A stretch of 64,000 bases of DNA from Nonomuraea sp. NEAU-A123 (lineage in GTDB: Bacteria > Actinomycetota > Actinomycetes > Streptosporangiales > Streptosporangiaceae): assembly GCF_018603905.1 (NCBI RefSeq), contig NZ_JAHFZZ010000008.1, forward strand, positions 248,001 through 312,000, read 5' to 3'. The translations under genes and the position numbers were made by a program. Position 1 is the first letter of the stretch; each line of letters begins with the position of its first letter. Of this stretch, positions 33,750 to 42,532 are shown piece by piece. The notes beneath the pieces are model-generated. The model saw nothing but the letters and a program-made list of their open reading frames with translations, was not told the DNA's origin and ran no database searches.

Positions 33750-34877
33750 ATGTCCATGCCATCGCGGTTCATCCCTTACACATCAGACGTCGAAGCCGCC
33801 GTCCCCGATTTCGACGAGCTGCTGCGGGCGGTGATCGCCAAGACCGAGCGGTTCATCGCCGAATCGGTGATCGCTGAAGGCAGCGGCCTGGCCGTCCGTG
33901 ACGCGCACGCCAAGGGATACGGGCTCGTCAGAGGAGCAGTCGAGATCCTCGACCAGCTACCCACCGAATACGCGCAAGGCATCTACGCCACACCGGGACG
34001 GCACGACGCGCTCGTCCGCTTCTCCAACGGCTCACCTCATGCGGGCGCCGACGCGAGCCTCGGCCGCGCGACCGGGCTGGCGCTGAAGATGTTCGGCATT
34101 CAGGGCCCTACCCTGCTGGAGGACGAGCCCGACACCGGCACCTTCGACTACACCCTCATCAACGCGCCGGTCTTCTTCTGCAACACCGTGAAGCACTACC
34201 TGTTCATCCAGGAGTTGTTCCTCGACGCGCCGAAGTATTTCGCCCAGGGCGCGCCCGGCCGGCATCGCTTCTACCGGGAGTTCGTGACCGGCAAGGGAAG
34301 CTTGGCCGAGGACGAGTGGGCGTGGGACGAGTTCCTGGCCTTCCTCACGGTGGCACAGCGGCCCCTGGTGAACGTGTTGCTGTCGACCTACTTCACGATG
34401 GGCGCGGTCCGGCACGGCGACTACATCGCCAAGGTGCGCCTAGCCCCAGACCCCGCCTCCGCTGCCGCGGTCGTCCATCGCGCCATCGACCTGGTATCCG
34501 CGGAAGAGGTCTTCCGGCCGGCCTTGGTGGCCGAGATGAGGGACCGGCCGTACGCGTTCGACATCCAGGTCCAGTTGTGCGCCGACCTGAACCGCATGCC
34601 CGTCGAGGACCTCACCGTCGAGTGGCCCGAGCGGCTGTCCCCATTCGTCACGGTCGCCAGGTTGCTCCTGCCGCAGCAGGACATCTCGGATGAGGAAACC
34701 CTCAAGAAGATGGACGCGCTCTCCTTCACCCCGTGGCGGGTGACGGCCGAACACGCGCCGCTCGGCGAGATCATGCGGGCACGTGAGGAGGTCTACCGCC
34801 GTTCCTCCCTCCAGCGTCACCGGCTCAACCAGCAAGAACGCAGGGAGCCGCGCAGCGCTGATGAGGTCTCGTCGTGA
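33750..34877 (+). CDS. Catalase-like heme protein
   Basis: This 375-residue protein is of the catalase-related (SrpA-like) family. RDAHAKGYGLVRG contains the histidine matching the distal catalase His, and RFSNGSPHAGAD and TGLALKMFGI are the usual heme-pocket segments. It is shorter than true catalases and lacks their C-terminal domains, so activity may be peroxidase or lipid-peroxide related. The start at 33750 follows the DyP stop by five bases. Functional pairing with the DyP gene is very likely. Confidence 0.9.
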   Translation: MSMPSRFIPYTSDVEAAVPDFDELLRAVIAKTERFIAESVIAEGSGLAVRDAHAKGYGLVRGAVEILDQLPTEYAQGIYATPGRHDALVRFSNGSPHAGADASLGRATGLALKMFGIQGPTLLEDEPDTGTFDYTLINAPVFFCNTVKHYLFIQELFLDAPKYFAQGAPGRHRFYREFVTGKGSLAEDEWAWDEFLAFLTVAQRPLVNVLLSTYFTMGAVRHGDYIAKVRLAPDPASAAAVVHRAIDLVSAEEVFRPALVAEMRDRPYAFDIQVQLCADLNRMPVEDLTVEWPERLSPFVTVARLLLPQQDISDEETLKKMDALSFTPWRVTAEHAPLGEIMRAREEVYRRSSLQRHRLNQQERREPRSADEVSS

Positions 34878-34928
34878 TGGTGTCACGTCTCCAAAAACGC
34901 GGAACTTCTCATGGCCGCCGGCTGCTCG

Positions 34929-37787
34929 TCAGCTCAAGGTCGGTACGACGCCGTGCTCAGCCCATTCGACCGTGACACCGGACATGTTCCTGGCCCATCG
35001 GCCGGTGATCTCGCTGAGCTGTGCCGCCTGCGGAGGCGTGTGGCCCAGGCCGATCGCGTAGCGGACCTGTTCGGGGCCGCTCTCGAACGGGTGCGGCCAG
35101 GCGTGGAAGTCCGGCACCCCGGCCTCTTCCAGGGCGGTGAGCAACTCCAGCATGCGTCCTCTGACGCGGCCCAGCGCCGCGTCGAGCTCCTCAGGGCGGT
35201 CGGAGCGCACGGTCAACACCGCCCAGGCCACGTGACGGCGGTGGAGGGGCGGCGGGGCGAGCAACTCCGTGGACCAGCCGTTCTCTGTGAGCTCCCATGC
35301 CTGATAGAGCTCCTGGGTGAGCCGGTCCAGACCGCCCGAGGTGACTTGGCGAGCGCAGTTGCGCACGGGAGCGCTGGGCGTCATCACGGTCATCACAGCC
35401 GGGACAGCTGGGGTGGCGGCGGGGGTGAGGGTGACCGGCTCGTGCCAGTCCCAGGCAGCCCATGTGCTGAAGAATTGGCGTAGGAGATCGATGTCGGATT
35501 CGCCGGCGGCATCGAGGACGGTGCGTGCGGCCAGCACCGCCCATGCCAGACCGGGCAAGCCGCCGAACGGGGCCGCGTCCAGGCCTTTCGCCCGGGCCCA
35601 TGCCTTCACCTCGCGGGCGAGGCGGGCGAAACGCTGGTGCGCGGGGCCCACGGCGGCGCGGATCGCGTCCGCGTCACTGACCGCGCTCAGGGCGATGGCC
35701 GCCGCCTCGCCCAGTTCGGCGCGGCGGGATATGAGCTGCGCCGGGGGGATCTGGCCGGTTGTCACCACGGTCAGGTCGACGTCCAGGTCGGACACGCACA
35801 GGCGCAGACCCGGCACCCGGGCACCGATCACCTGCCGCAGCCGGACGGACTCAGGCAGCGCCGCCCGCACCCGCGCCTCCACGTCCGGGCCGGGCTCCTC
35901 CTCCGGGAGTACCGCCACCAGGTCCAAGTCGGCTGCGGGGAGTGCGCAACCCATCCGCCGGGAGCCTGCGACGTGGACGATCCCGGGACGCAGCGCCTCC
36001 GCCAGGCGGCGGGTGACACGATCGGCCAGGTCGTCCAGGCCCGGAACCGGCTCGAGTACGAGCGCGGGCGGAGCAGCGGCGCGCTCGGGCGTGCCGGGTC
36101 CCGACGTGACGGGTCCGGGCGTGGTGGGCTCGGGCAGCCATCGGAGTTCGCCCGTTTCCAGAGTGATCACCGCGCGCGGGCGCATGGGTTCGTCCGCTCG
36201 CCGCGACAGCAGCACGACGGCCCCGACGCGGGCGATCATCGCGTCGAGCCGGATGTCCGAACGGTACGGGGTGGCCGCACGGCCCAGGGTCAGATGCGGG
36301 GTGAAGCCGTCCGAGCGGCCTGCACAGCGGGGAAAGCGCTGGTGGAGGACCTGACGCAGGCGGGCCCATGGGGCGGGGTCGGCGGCGGCCGGGTCGAGCC
36401 AGGTGGTCGTGTCCTGGCGGTGCTGGAAGGATCGGATCCCCTCCAGCAGTACGGCGAACGGCTGTACTTCGGCGGCGGCAGCGGCCAGCAACGGCGCCGC
36501 AGCCTCGAACGCCGACTCCGGCACGAACCCGAAGAGCAGGTTGACGTGCGGCGGCCAGCGGTCAACCTGCGGATCGTGCGTCCGGCGGAGCGCCTGGATA
36601 GGCGGCCACAGCTCCTCCGGCGGAATCCACGCCACCGCCGTGCGCGCGGTCGGCGGCAGGTCCAGCACCCCGGCGGGCGCGCTGTCCGTGACGTCGAGGA
36701 CGGCCTCCACCCCGTAGTGGTCGGAAGCGTACAGTCCGCCGGGATCAGGCGTGTCGCCGCGCAGGGCGGCCGCGACGGTCCGGGGACGGCCGCGCACCAG
36801 CACGCGGTCCAGCCGGGCGGCCCGCCCGGACCGCGAGGACAGCGCCGCCAGCGGGTTGGCACCCGGGTTGAAGGTGGGCGTGTCGTCGCCGGACCCGTAC
36901 GCCTCTGTCCAGGCGTCGCGGAGCCCGAGGGCCGACGCGGGCACGTCCGTGCCGTCGTTGAAGTCGCCCATCAGGAGCAGGTCCCCCTCGACGCCGGCCA
37001 GCCCTTCGGCGATCCGGGCGAGCTCGGCCCGTCGCCGCGCCGCGCCGTCGGCGGTGTGGTCGCTGGTCAGGTGGGTGGTGGCGATGACGAGCGGGCCTGC
37101 GGCGGTCTCGGTGGCGAGGGCGGCGACCGCCTTGTGCGGGCCGAGCCGGTGCCAGGCCGCCTCCCGGACGGGCAGCCGGCTGAGCAGCAGCAGCCCGCCG
37201 TCGGCGACGTCCTCGCCTCCCGGGTCGGTGCCGACGGTGTAGCGGGCCCGCACCCACGGGGCCGCCAGCAGGAGCGACAGCAGCGCGGGCTCGACCTCCT
37301 GCAGCGCTATGACGTCGGCGTCGGCCGCTTCCAGGCTCGCCAGCAGCAGGGGGCGGCGGCGCGCGGTGTCGATACGGTCGCTGTCGTAGCGGTCGCACAG
37401 CGTGTTCCAGGTCAGGACGCGCACGGCCCCCACCGTGGACGCTGTGGCTGCTTCCTCCCCCGCGCTGGGCCGCCAGCCGGTGGCCGGGTCCCAGATGTGC
37501 GGGGTTCTGGCGCTGAAAACGGGCGCACGCAGGAGGCGCGGGGCGCGTACCCGGCCGGCGTCGCAGGTGTCGATCCGGTCCAGTCCGGTGGCGCGGTCCC
37601 ACACCAGCTCACCGTCCGCCTCGACGAACAGCACCCGGTGCCACGGGACCTCGCCACCGGGCACGAAGGTGGGCAGCGGGATGCGCTTGGGGTCGGTGCC
37701 CCGCTGGCCGACGCCGAGCACGAAGCGCGAGGGGTCGAAGCGCGGATCCCAGCGAACCCAGTGGTAGATCTCCTCGCTGGTACGCAT
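34929..37787 (-). CDS. Multidomain RNA-end repair protein (MJ1316-EEP-2H-nucleotidyltransferase)
   Basis: This 952-residue fusion has an N-terminal MJ1316/DUF504 RNA cyclic-end recognition domain (about 1-75). An endonuclease/exonuclease/phosphatase domain (about 121-366) has LQEVEP, GDFND and SDHYGV. A LigT-type 2H phosphoesterase (about 385-550) has PPHVNLLFGF and TPHLTLGR. A DNA pol-beta/poly(A)-polymerase nucleotidyltransferase (about 580-800) has AGSRRMGCALPAADLDL, a third Asp in DLDVDLTVV and helical C-terminal domains. It would recognise, open, trim or extend damaged RNA 3' ends. The ATG at 37787 overlaps the ligase-kinase stop (TGATG). Domain assignments are firm; the substrate is inferred. 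Confidence 0.85.
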   Translation of the reverse strand: MRTSEEIYHWVRWDPRFDPSRFVLGVGQRGTDPKRIPLPTFVPGGEVPWHRVLFVEADGELVWDRATGLDRIDTCDAGRVRAPRLLRAPVFSARTPHIWDPATGWRPSAGEEAATASTVGAVRVLTWNTLCDRYDSDRIDTARRRPLLLASLEAADADVIALQEVEPALLSLLLAAPWVRARYTVGTDPGGEDVADGGLLLLSRLPVREAAWHRLGPHKAVAALATETAAGPLVIATTHLTSDHTADGAARRRAELARIAEGLAGVEGDLLLMGDFNDGTDVPASALGLRDAWTEAYGSGDDTPTFNPGANPLAALSSRSGRAARLDRVLVRGRPRTVAAALRGDTPDPGGLYASDHYGVEAVLDVTDSAPAGVLDLPPTARTAVAWIPPEELWPPIQALRRTHDPQVDRWPPHVNLLFGFVPESAFEAAAPLLAAAAAEVQPFAVLLEGIRSFQHRQDTTTWLDPAAADPAPWARLRQVLHQRFPRCAGRSDGFTPHLTLGRAATPYRSDIRLDAMIARVGAVVLLSRRADEPMRPRAVITLETGELRWLPEPTTPGPVTSGPGTPERAAAPPALVLEPVPGLDDLADRVTRRLAEALRPGIVHVAGSRRMGCALPAADLDLVAVLPEEEPGPDVEARVRAALPESVRLRQVIGARVPGLRLCVSDLDVDLTVVTTGQIPPAQLISRRAELGEAAAIALSAVSDADAIRAAVGPAHQRFARLAREVKAWARAKGLDAAPFGGLPGLAWAVLAARTVLDAAGESDIDLLRQFFSTWAAWDWHEPVTLTPAATPAVPAVMTVMTPSAPVRNCARQVTSGGLDRLTQELYQAWELTENGWSTELLAPPPLHRRHVAWAVLTVRSDRPEELDAALGRVRGRMLELLTALEEAGVPDFHAWPHPFESGPEQVRYAIGLGHTPPQAAQLSEITGRWARNMSGVTVEWAEHGVVPTLS

Positions 37788-39580
37788 CACGCCTCTCCCC
37801 GATCCAGGGCGCCGTCCAGGTCCTCGACGGTCCCGGACGCGCCGACGTACCAGGTGCGATGGGCCTGACCTGGATAAGGCGGGACGAACCGGCGCACCTG
37901 AGTGGCCAGCACCTGCGGCGGCACTGGATGGGCGCGACGGGCGTTGCGCCGGTGCAGCTCGTCCTCCTCCACCAGCGCGACCGCGTGCGTCGTCAGCGCG
38001 TCGCGGCGGCGCGCCACGGCGTGCACCAGGGAACGCTGGTGCTGGTTGAGCGAGGTGGCGTCCCAGACCACGGTGCCACCGGCCGCCAGCGCGGCATCGA
38101 GCCGAGCCAGTCCCTCGCCGAGCACTTCCCGGTTGGCCCGCTGATCCGCCCGCGAGCCTCTGGCATCGCGCAGATCGTCCAGTGACAGGTACGCGTCGAT
38201 CTCTGGCAGACCGGCCGCGAACGTGCTCTTCCCGCTGCCCGACGGTCCGACCAACTGCACCAGCCGGGGGAACCGCCCCGACCGCCACCGCCAGGTCGCC
38301 GCCACGGCCTCCTCGACCGTGGTGACCCTTCCCCTGGCCCAGGCGTCACGCGCCTCCGCCCAGCACCGGTCGGCCGCCTCCCCACCGAGGTCGGCCAGGG
38401 CCTCGCGCAGGCCGGCCCGCAACAGCTCCAGCGGCCCCGGCCCGAGCAGCCCGGCGTCCTCGGCGTGCAGGGCCGACCATTCGACCTGCTCACGCTCCTG
38501 GTCGGCCTCATCGTCCACGCGCCCCGCCAGCACGGCCGCCGCCACGGCGTGCAGCACACCCAGGTCAGCAGCCAACGCCATGCGCCCCAGCCCGGCACGC
38601 CGCTCCTCGTCCGGGTACGGCCGGCGCAGCGCGCCGTGCAGCCCGGCCAGGTCCGCGACCCGCCGCGCCAGCCGCATGCCCAGTGGCCGCGCCAGCCGGG
38701 CCGCCAACCGGGCCCGCGGCATGGACCGCAGCGCCACGGCCAGCACGCCCGCCAGCCGGGCGTCCCCCCACCGACCGATCACATCCAGCCGCGCCGACAC
38801 CTCGGCCACCGCCTCCGGGACGACGTCCTCCGCTTCGGCCCGGGCGACGTCCCCTGCTTCGGCCCGGGCGAGGTCCTCTGCTTCGGCCCGGGAGAGGTCC
38901 ACCGAGGCCAGCAGGGCGTTCACCTCGCAGTCCGCGCCCGAGCGCACCGACCACAGCGCCGCACCCGGGCCAAGCGCGTTCGGCACAACCGTTGCGTGCA
39001 TCCAGTGCGTGCTGGTCTGCACGTGTTCGCGACGCACCCACTTGGCCACCCGCCCCGCGAACTCCTCCCGCCCGAACCCCTCGACGGCCCGCACCACGTA
39101 GCCCTCTTGCCGCTCGGCGTTCAGCCGCAACCCCCGCAGCGCCCGCTCGTCGAAGACTCCGCGCCACAGCACCGGCGGGGCCGGAATCCCCAGCCCACGC
39201 AGGAAGGTGACCGTGCGGTCCCAGTCCAGGCATCGATCGCCGTCCCAAACCGAGAAGCCGTAGAACCAACTTTCCAGCCCCTGGTACGCGATGGAGTGCC
39301 GGGCGTACATGTTCTCCCCGCACACCCGCCACCCCGCCGGGATCCGTCCACCGATCCGTCCTTGCAGACCCTTGACCCACGCCCGGGAGGGATGGTGAGC
39401 GGAGTCCAGCGACCGGGCATGCATCCCGTCCGCGTACAGGGTGGTGTTCTCTCCGTCGAGCTTCTCCGTGACCACGACCTCGCGCCCGCGCAGCCCGGAC
39501 AGATCTCCCGCGCGAACGTCGTCCGGCGTCACGCCAGGCGACCAGGGCAGGTGGGGAGTACGCGGATAGTGCACGCGCAT
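37787..39580 (-). CDS. RNA ligase-polynucleotide kinase fusion
   Basis: This 597-residue protein has an N-terminal Rnl2-like RNA ligase with the adenylated lysine K40 in VTEKLDGENTT. It also has CGENMYARHS (motif III region), EGYVVR (motif IV) and AKWVRRE (motif V). A helical middle (about 255-430) is followed by a P-loop kinase (about 438-597) with LVGPSGSGKST, YLSLDDLRDARG and VVWDATSLNQHQR, typical of polynucleotide kinase. It could phosphorylate 5'-OH ends and seal RNA. GGGGAGAG precedes the ATG at 39580. A 24-base tandem repeat encodes part of the linker. Confidence 0.88.
   Translation of the reverse strand: MRVHYPRTPHLPWSPGVTPDDVRAGDLSGLRGREVVVTEKLDGENTTLYADGMHARSLDSAHHPSRAWVKGLQGRIGGRIPAGWRVCGENMYARHSIAYQGLESWFYGFSVWDGDRCLDWDRTVTFLRGLGIPAPPVLWRGVFDERALRGLRLNAERQEGYVVRAVEGFGREEFAGRVAKWVRREHVQTSTHWMHATVVPNALGPGAALWSVRSGADCEVNALLASVDLSRAEAEDLARAEAGDVARAEAEDVVPEAVAEVSARLDVIGRWGDARLAGVLAVALRSMPRARLAARLARPLGMRLARRVADLAGLHGALRRPYPDEERRAGLGRMALAADLGVLHAVAAAVLAGRVDDEADQEREQVEWSALHAEDAGLLGPGPLELLRAGLREALADLGGEAADRCWAEARDAWARGRVTTVEEAVAATWRWRSGRFPRLVQLVGPSGSGKSTFAAGLPEIDAYLSLDDLRDARGSRADQRANREVLGEGLARLDAALAAGGTVVWDATSLNQHQRSLVHAVARRRDALTTHAVALVEEDELHRRNARRAHPVPPQVLATQVRRFVPPYPGQAHRTWYVGASGTVEDLDGALDRGEA
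38822..38893 (-). repeat. Three 24-base tandem repeats in ligase linker
   Basis: Three 24-base near-identical units encode ARAEAEDL/ARAEAGDV-like eight-residue repeats between the ligase and helical domains. They are in frame and probably length-variable. Confidence 0.85.
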
Positions 39581-39734
39581 GATCTCTCCCCTGACGCCCC
39601 TCGAAGCTGGAGTCACTGTACAAGCGGCAAGAACGCGCCTCCATCGAATAAGCTCCCGCCCCGCAACCCCCACGCAGGAAGCCCAAGGGACAGCGACGCT
39701 CCAGACGTCCCTGGCACGCCGGTTACGCCGAGCG

Positions 39735-40205
39735 TCAGATCAGGCCGCCGGGGTGCCGGTCGGCGAGGTAGGCGCGTCCGGCCTCGGCGTCGCGCGGGGA
39801 GAACAGGTAGCGGATCCAGGCTTGTTGTTCATGCATGAGGGCGCCCATCTCCCAGACGCAGTAGGTGCCCTTGGCCGTCTCCTCGAACGACATGAGCTCG
39901 AACCCCGCCGCATCTTTGAGGTAGACCGTCTCCCACAGCTCGTTGTCGTTCAGCCACGTGGATACAAGCAGGAGATAGGCGTCACCGACCCGGTGCAGAA
40001 TGACGAAGCCGAGGTCGCCCGTGGGAGTGATCCCGCCGATCTCTGCCCGGAGGAACTCGCGTGCCTCCTTCCGTACGTCGTCGCCGATCTCGCGGTCCTC
40101 CCGGTGGAGGTCGTACCACTTGAAGCGAACGTCAGGCAGCTCGAGGGCTTCGCCCGCCGAGAGCCGCTTGCGCGCATGCGTGTAGTCAGGGGAAACACTC
40201 GTCAT
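39735..40205 (-). CDS. Hypothetical protein
   Basis: This 156-residue soluble protein has sections LGFVILHRVGDAYLLLVSTW, ELWETVYLKDAAGFELMSFE and GTYCVWEMGALMHEQQAW. It has the look of a conserved actinobacterial hypothetical protein with a mostly beta core; no named domain is recognised. It has a single-gene layout, and 39581-39734 separates it from the RNA-repair operon, which is read in the same direction downstream of it. Confidence 0.7.
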   Translation of the reverse strand: MTSVSPDYTHARKRLSAGEALELPDVRFKWYDLHREDREIGDDVRKEAREFLRAEIGGITPTGDLGFVILHRVGDAYLLLVSTWLNDNELWETVYLKDAAGFELMSFEETAKGTYCVWEMGALMHEQQAWIRYLFSPRDAEAGRAYLADRHPGGLI

Positions 40206-40402
40206 GGCTGGACACTAAGCGTGCGGCGGGGCCGGTGCCGACAGCCACTTCCGATCATAAAAGGGAGACCATTTCGCGTTTTCGAGCCGTCGGCTTGGGC
40301 CTGTTCGCACGCCTCGGCTGACGGAGGTGATCTCACAGCTCTGCTCGGCCTTTACAAAGTAGACGACAATCGACGCGAGCCCGCTCCCCTTCTGGACGAT
40401 CA

Positions 40403-41347
40403 TCAACTAAGAGCCGGCAGGTAATCGACGTCCGGCACCCAGTACCGCCGGTCGGACGGCGGCGGGAGGACGGCGGCGGGCAGGTCGCGGATCAACGTCT
40501 GGAGCATCGGGCGCGTGTTTTGGCGATGCCATACGACGGACCAGGGATGCAGCGGCGTCGGATCGACGATCGGGATCCGGCGTAGGCCGCTTCCGGCGGC
40601 GTCGATGCTCATTTCGCCCAGTCCCACGGCTCTCTTCTCGCGGAGGAACTGCTCGACCAAGTGGCGCTGGCCGATGGCGGGAGCGGTGAAGCGCAAAGGG
40701 ACGCCGAGCCGGTCGGCGAGCCGCCTCAGGTAGCCCCGCCATTCTGCGGCGCCCGCCGGGTCTGGCAGTGAGATGCCCCATTCACACAGGTCGGCGGGCC
40801 GCAGCTCGCTCTTGCCCGCGAGCATGTGGTCCTCCGGGATGAACGCGTGCAGTGGCTCGACGTGGACGAGTCGGCGGACGAGCTCGGGCGGCCAGGGCCA
40901 CGGCAGGTCGTGTACGCGGCCGAACGCCACATCGATCTCCTGCCGCCGCAGTGCGGGGATCGCCACCGACAGTCCTTGCCTCATGCTCAGCTCAACCCGC
41001 AGCCGGGGATCGCGATCGCTCGCTGCGCGAAGTATCCGCAGGGGCGTGAACCGTTCGTCGTAGACGTCCACGCGCAGCGGATCATCGCTCACCCGGATCG
41101 CCGCGACCGCTCTGTCGAAGGCCGACAGGGCCTCCACGGCCAGCGGCAGGAACCGCGATCCCGCGGCCGTAAGCTCCACGGTCCTGGTGGTGCGCTCGAA
41201 CATCGGAGTTCCCAGCGCCTCCTCGAGCCGCCGGATCCGTTTCGACAGAGCTTGCTGGCTGACGAACAGCCGCTCGCCGGCCCGCCCGAAGTGCAGCTCC
41301 TCCGCGGCGATGACGAACGCGCGTATGCCGTGGATGTCCACCTCCAT
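40403..41347 (-). CDS. LysR-family transcriptional regulator
   Basis: This 314-residue regulator has an N-terminal helix-turn-helix (AFVIAAEELHFGRAGERLFV, SQQALSKRIRRLEEALG) and a C-terminal inducer-binding domain. The ATG at 41347 is chosen; an earlier in-frame start at 41395 would run through the operator. It is divergent from the MBL-hydrolase gene and likely controls it through the palindrome at 41366-41380. Confidence 0.92.
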   Translation of the reverse strand: MEVDIHGIRAFVIAAEELHFGRAGERLFVSQQALSKRIRRLEEALGTPMFERTTRTVELTAAGSRFLPLAVEALSAFDRAVAAIRVSDDPLRVDVYDERFTPLRILRAASDRDPRLRVELSMRQGLSVAIPALRRQEIDVAFGRVHDLPWPWPPELVRRLVHVEPLHAFIPEDHMLAGKSELRPADLCEWGISLPDPAGAAEWRGYLRRLADRLGVPLRFTAPAIGQRHLVEQFLREKRAVGLGEMSIDAAGSGLRRIPIVDPTPLHPWSVVWHRQNTRPMLQTLIRDLPAAVLPPPSDRRYWVPDVDYLPALS

Positions 41348-41365
41348 GGGCCGCAGTCTGGATCC

Positions 41366-41380
41366 ACAACCAATGGTTGT
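41366..41380. promoter_or_regulatory. Palindromic operator between LysR and MBL genes
   Basis: ACAACCA-A-TGGTTGT is a perfect 7-1-7 palindrome 19 bases upstream of the lysR-type start. It is the probable LysR-type regulator binding site. Confidence 0.65.
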
Positions 41381-41439
41381 CAATCCGCTGCGCATCGCTG
41401 TTGGACACCGCCACTGACGTGCCGGTTTCCTGTTGCCCT

Positions 41440-42135
41440 ATGGACATCATCGAGCTTCGCCCTAGTCTCTACATGCTGCTGTTCGAGTTCGGGCAGGCGT
41501 ACCTGTGGAATGACGCGGGCGCGCTCACGCTCATCGACACCGGCATCGCCACCTCCGGCGGCGACATCGCTGACGCGATCGGGCGGCTGGGTCTACGCAC
41601 GAGCGACGTACGACATGTCATCCTCACCCATTTTCACGAGGACCACTCCGGCGGCGCGGCCGAGATCAGCTTGTGGGGAGACGTCATCGTGATGGCGCAT
41701 TCGCGGGACGCGCCGGTCATCTGCGGCGAGGTGCCGGCGCCACTGCCCAACTTCACCGACCAGGAGCGTGTCCTGCACCGCGACCTCGGCGCCCACTTGC
41801 TGCCACCCGCGCCGCCATGCCGGATCGATCGCAGGCTGGACGACGGCGATCTGATCGACTTCGGCGGCGGCGCCCAGGTGATCGCCACCCCGGGGCACAC
41901 GGACGGGAGCATCGCGATCCACCTTCCGGGAGAGGGCGTGCTGTTCACCGGGGACACTGTGGCGCACGTGGGCGGGCAGGTCATGCCTGGGGTGTTCAAC
42001 CTTGACCGCGAGGAGATGCTGCGCTCGTTCCGCAAGCTCGCGGTCGTCGACGCGGAGTTGGCCTGCGTCGGCCACGGCGAGCCCATCAAGAACGCCCGCA
42101 TCGCACTCCCCGCGGCCGCCGGCCTCATCCCCTGA
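41440..42135 (+). CDS. MBL-fold metallo-hydrolase
   Basis: This 231-residue metallo-beta-lactamase-fold hydrolase has the metal motif THFHEDHSGG. Further metal ligands are in ATPGHTDGSIAIH, FTGDTVAH and CVGHGEP. It binds two metals, probably zinc, and hydrolyses an unknown thioester, lactone or similar. The ATG at 41440 is the first natural start after the promoter region. It is divergent from the LysR gene. It overlaps the convergent small gene by 11 bases. Confidence 0.9.
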   Translation: MDIIELRPSLYMLLFEFGQAYLWNDAGALTLIDTGIATSGGDIADAIGRLGLRTSDVRHVILTHFHEDHSGGAAEISLWGDVIVMAHSRDAPVICGEVPAPLPNFTDQERVLHRDLGAHLLPPAPPCRIDRRLDDGDLIDFGGGAQVIATPGHTDGSIAIHLPGEGVLFTGDTVAHVGGQVMPGVFNLDREEMLRSFRKLAVVDAELACVGHGEPIKNARIALPAAAGLIP

Positions 42136-42454
42136 TCTCGAACCCCGTGGTGGCGGGGCTCGGTGGCCGCGGCACGGCCCCCCAGTGCGGGGTGTGCGAT
42201 TCGATGTCCTCCGGCACGCGAATCCGCCCGTTCGAGAGAACAAGCGGTGCGATCTCAGCGCTCTCGCAGAAACGCAGGTAACCCACGAAGAACTCGACAC
42301 CGCCGGCCTGCGCGTTGACCGAGCACCGGCCGAGCCAATCCAGCAATGTCCGAAGCTGATAGAACTCGTCGGGATGCATTTCCTGGCGTACCGTCAGCGC
42401 CCAGCCATCAGCTCGCTCCCGCCCGACCAGTTCGGCGACGAGCGCGCCGCCCAC
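42125..42454 (-). CDS. Small hypothetical protein
   Basis: This frame of 109 codons, or 85 if the in-frame ATG at 42379 is used, encodes FYQLRTLLDWLGRCSVNAQA, AGGVEFFVGYLRFCESAEIA and IRVPEDIESHTPHWG. It is amphipathic and looks coding, but neither start has a strong ribosome site. It ends tail to tail with the MBL gene. No family is recognised. Confidence 0.45.
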   Translation of the reverse strand: MGGALVAELVGRERADGWALTVRQEMHPDEFYQLRTLLDWLGRCSVNAQAGGVEFFVGYLRFCESAEIAPLVLSNGRIRVPEDIESHTPHWGAVPRPPSPATTGFEIRG

Positions 42455-42532
42455 CCACAGTGCCGCGCCGCGCTGCGTGAACTAGATGTCTCCCACCGGC
42501 ACACCCTATTGAGCCGGACCGAGCGCCGTGTC

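Noticed and set aside
36000..37870. Long plus-strand frame over the RNA-repair protein gene
   Set aside because: It is antisense and Arg/Gly/Gln-rich without domains, while the minus strand shows several conserved catalytic motifs.
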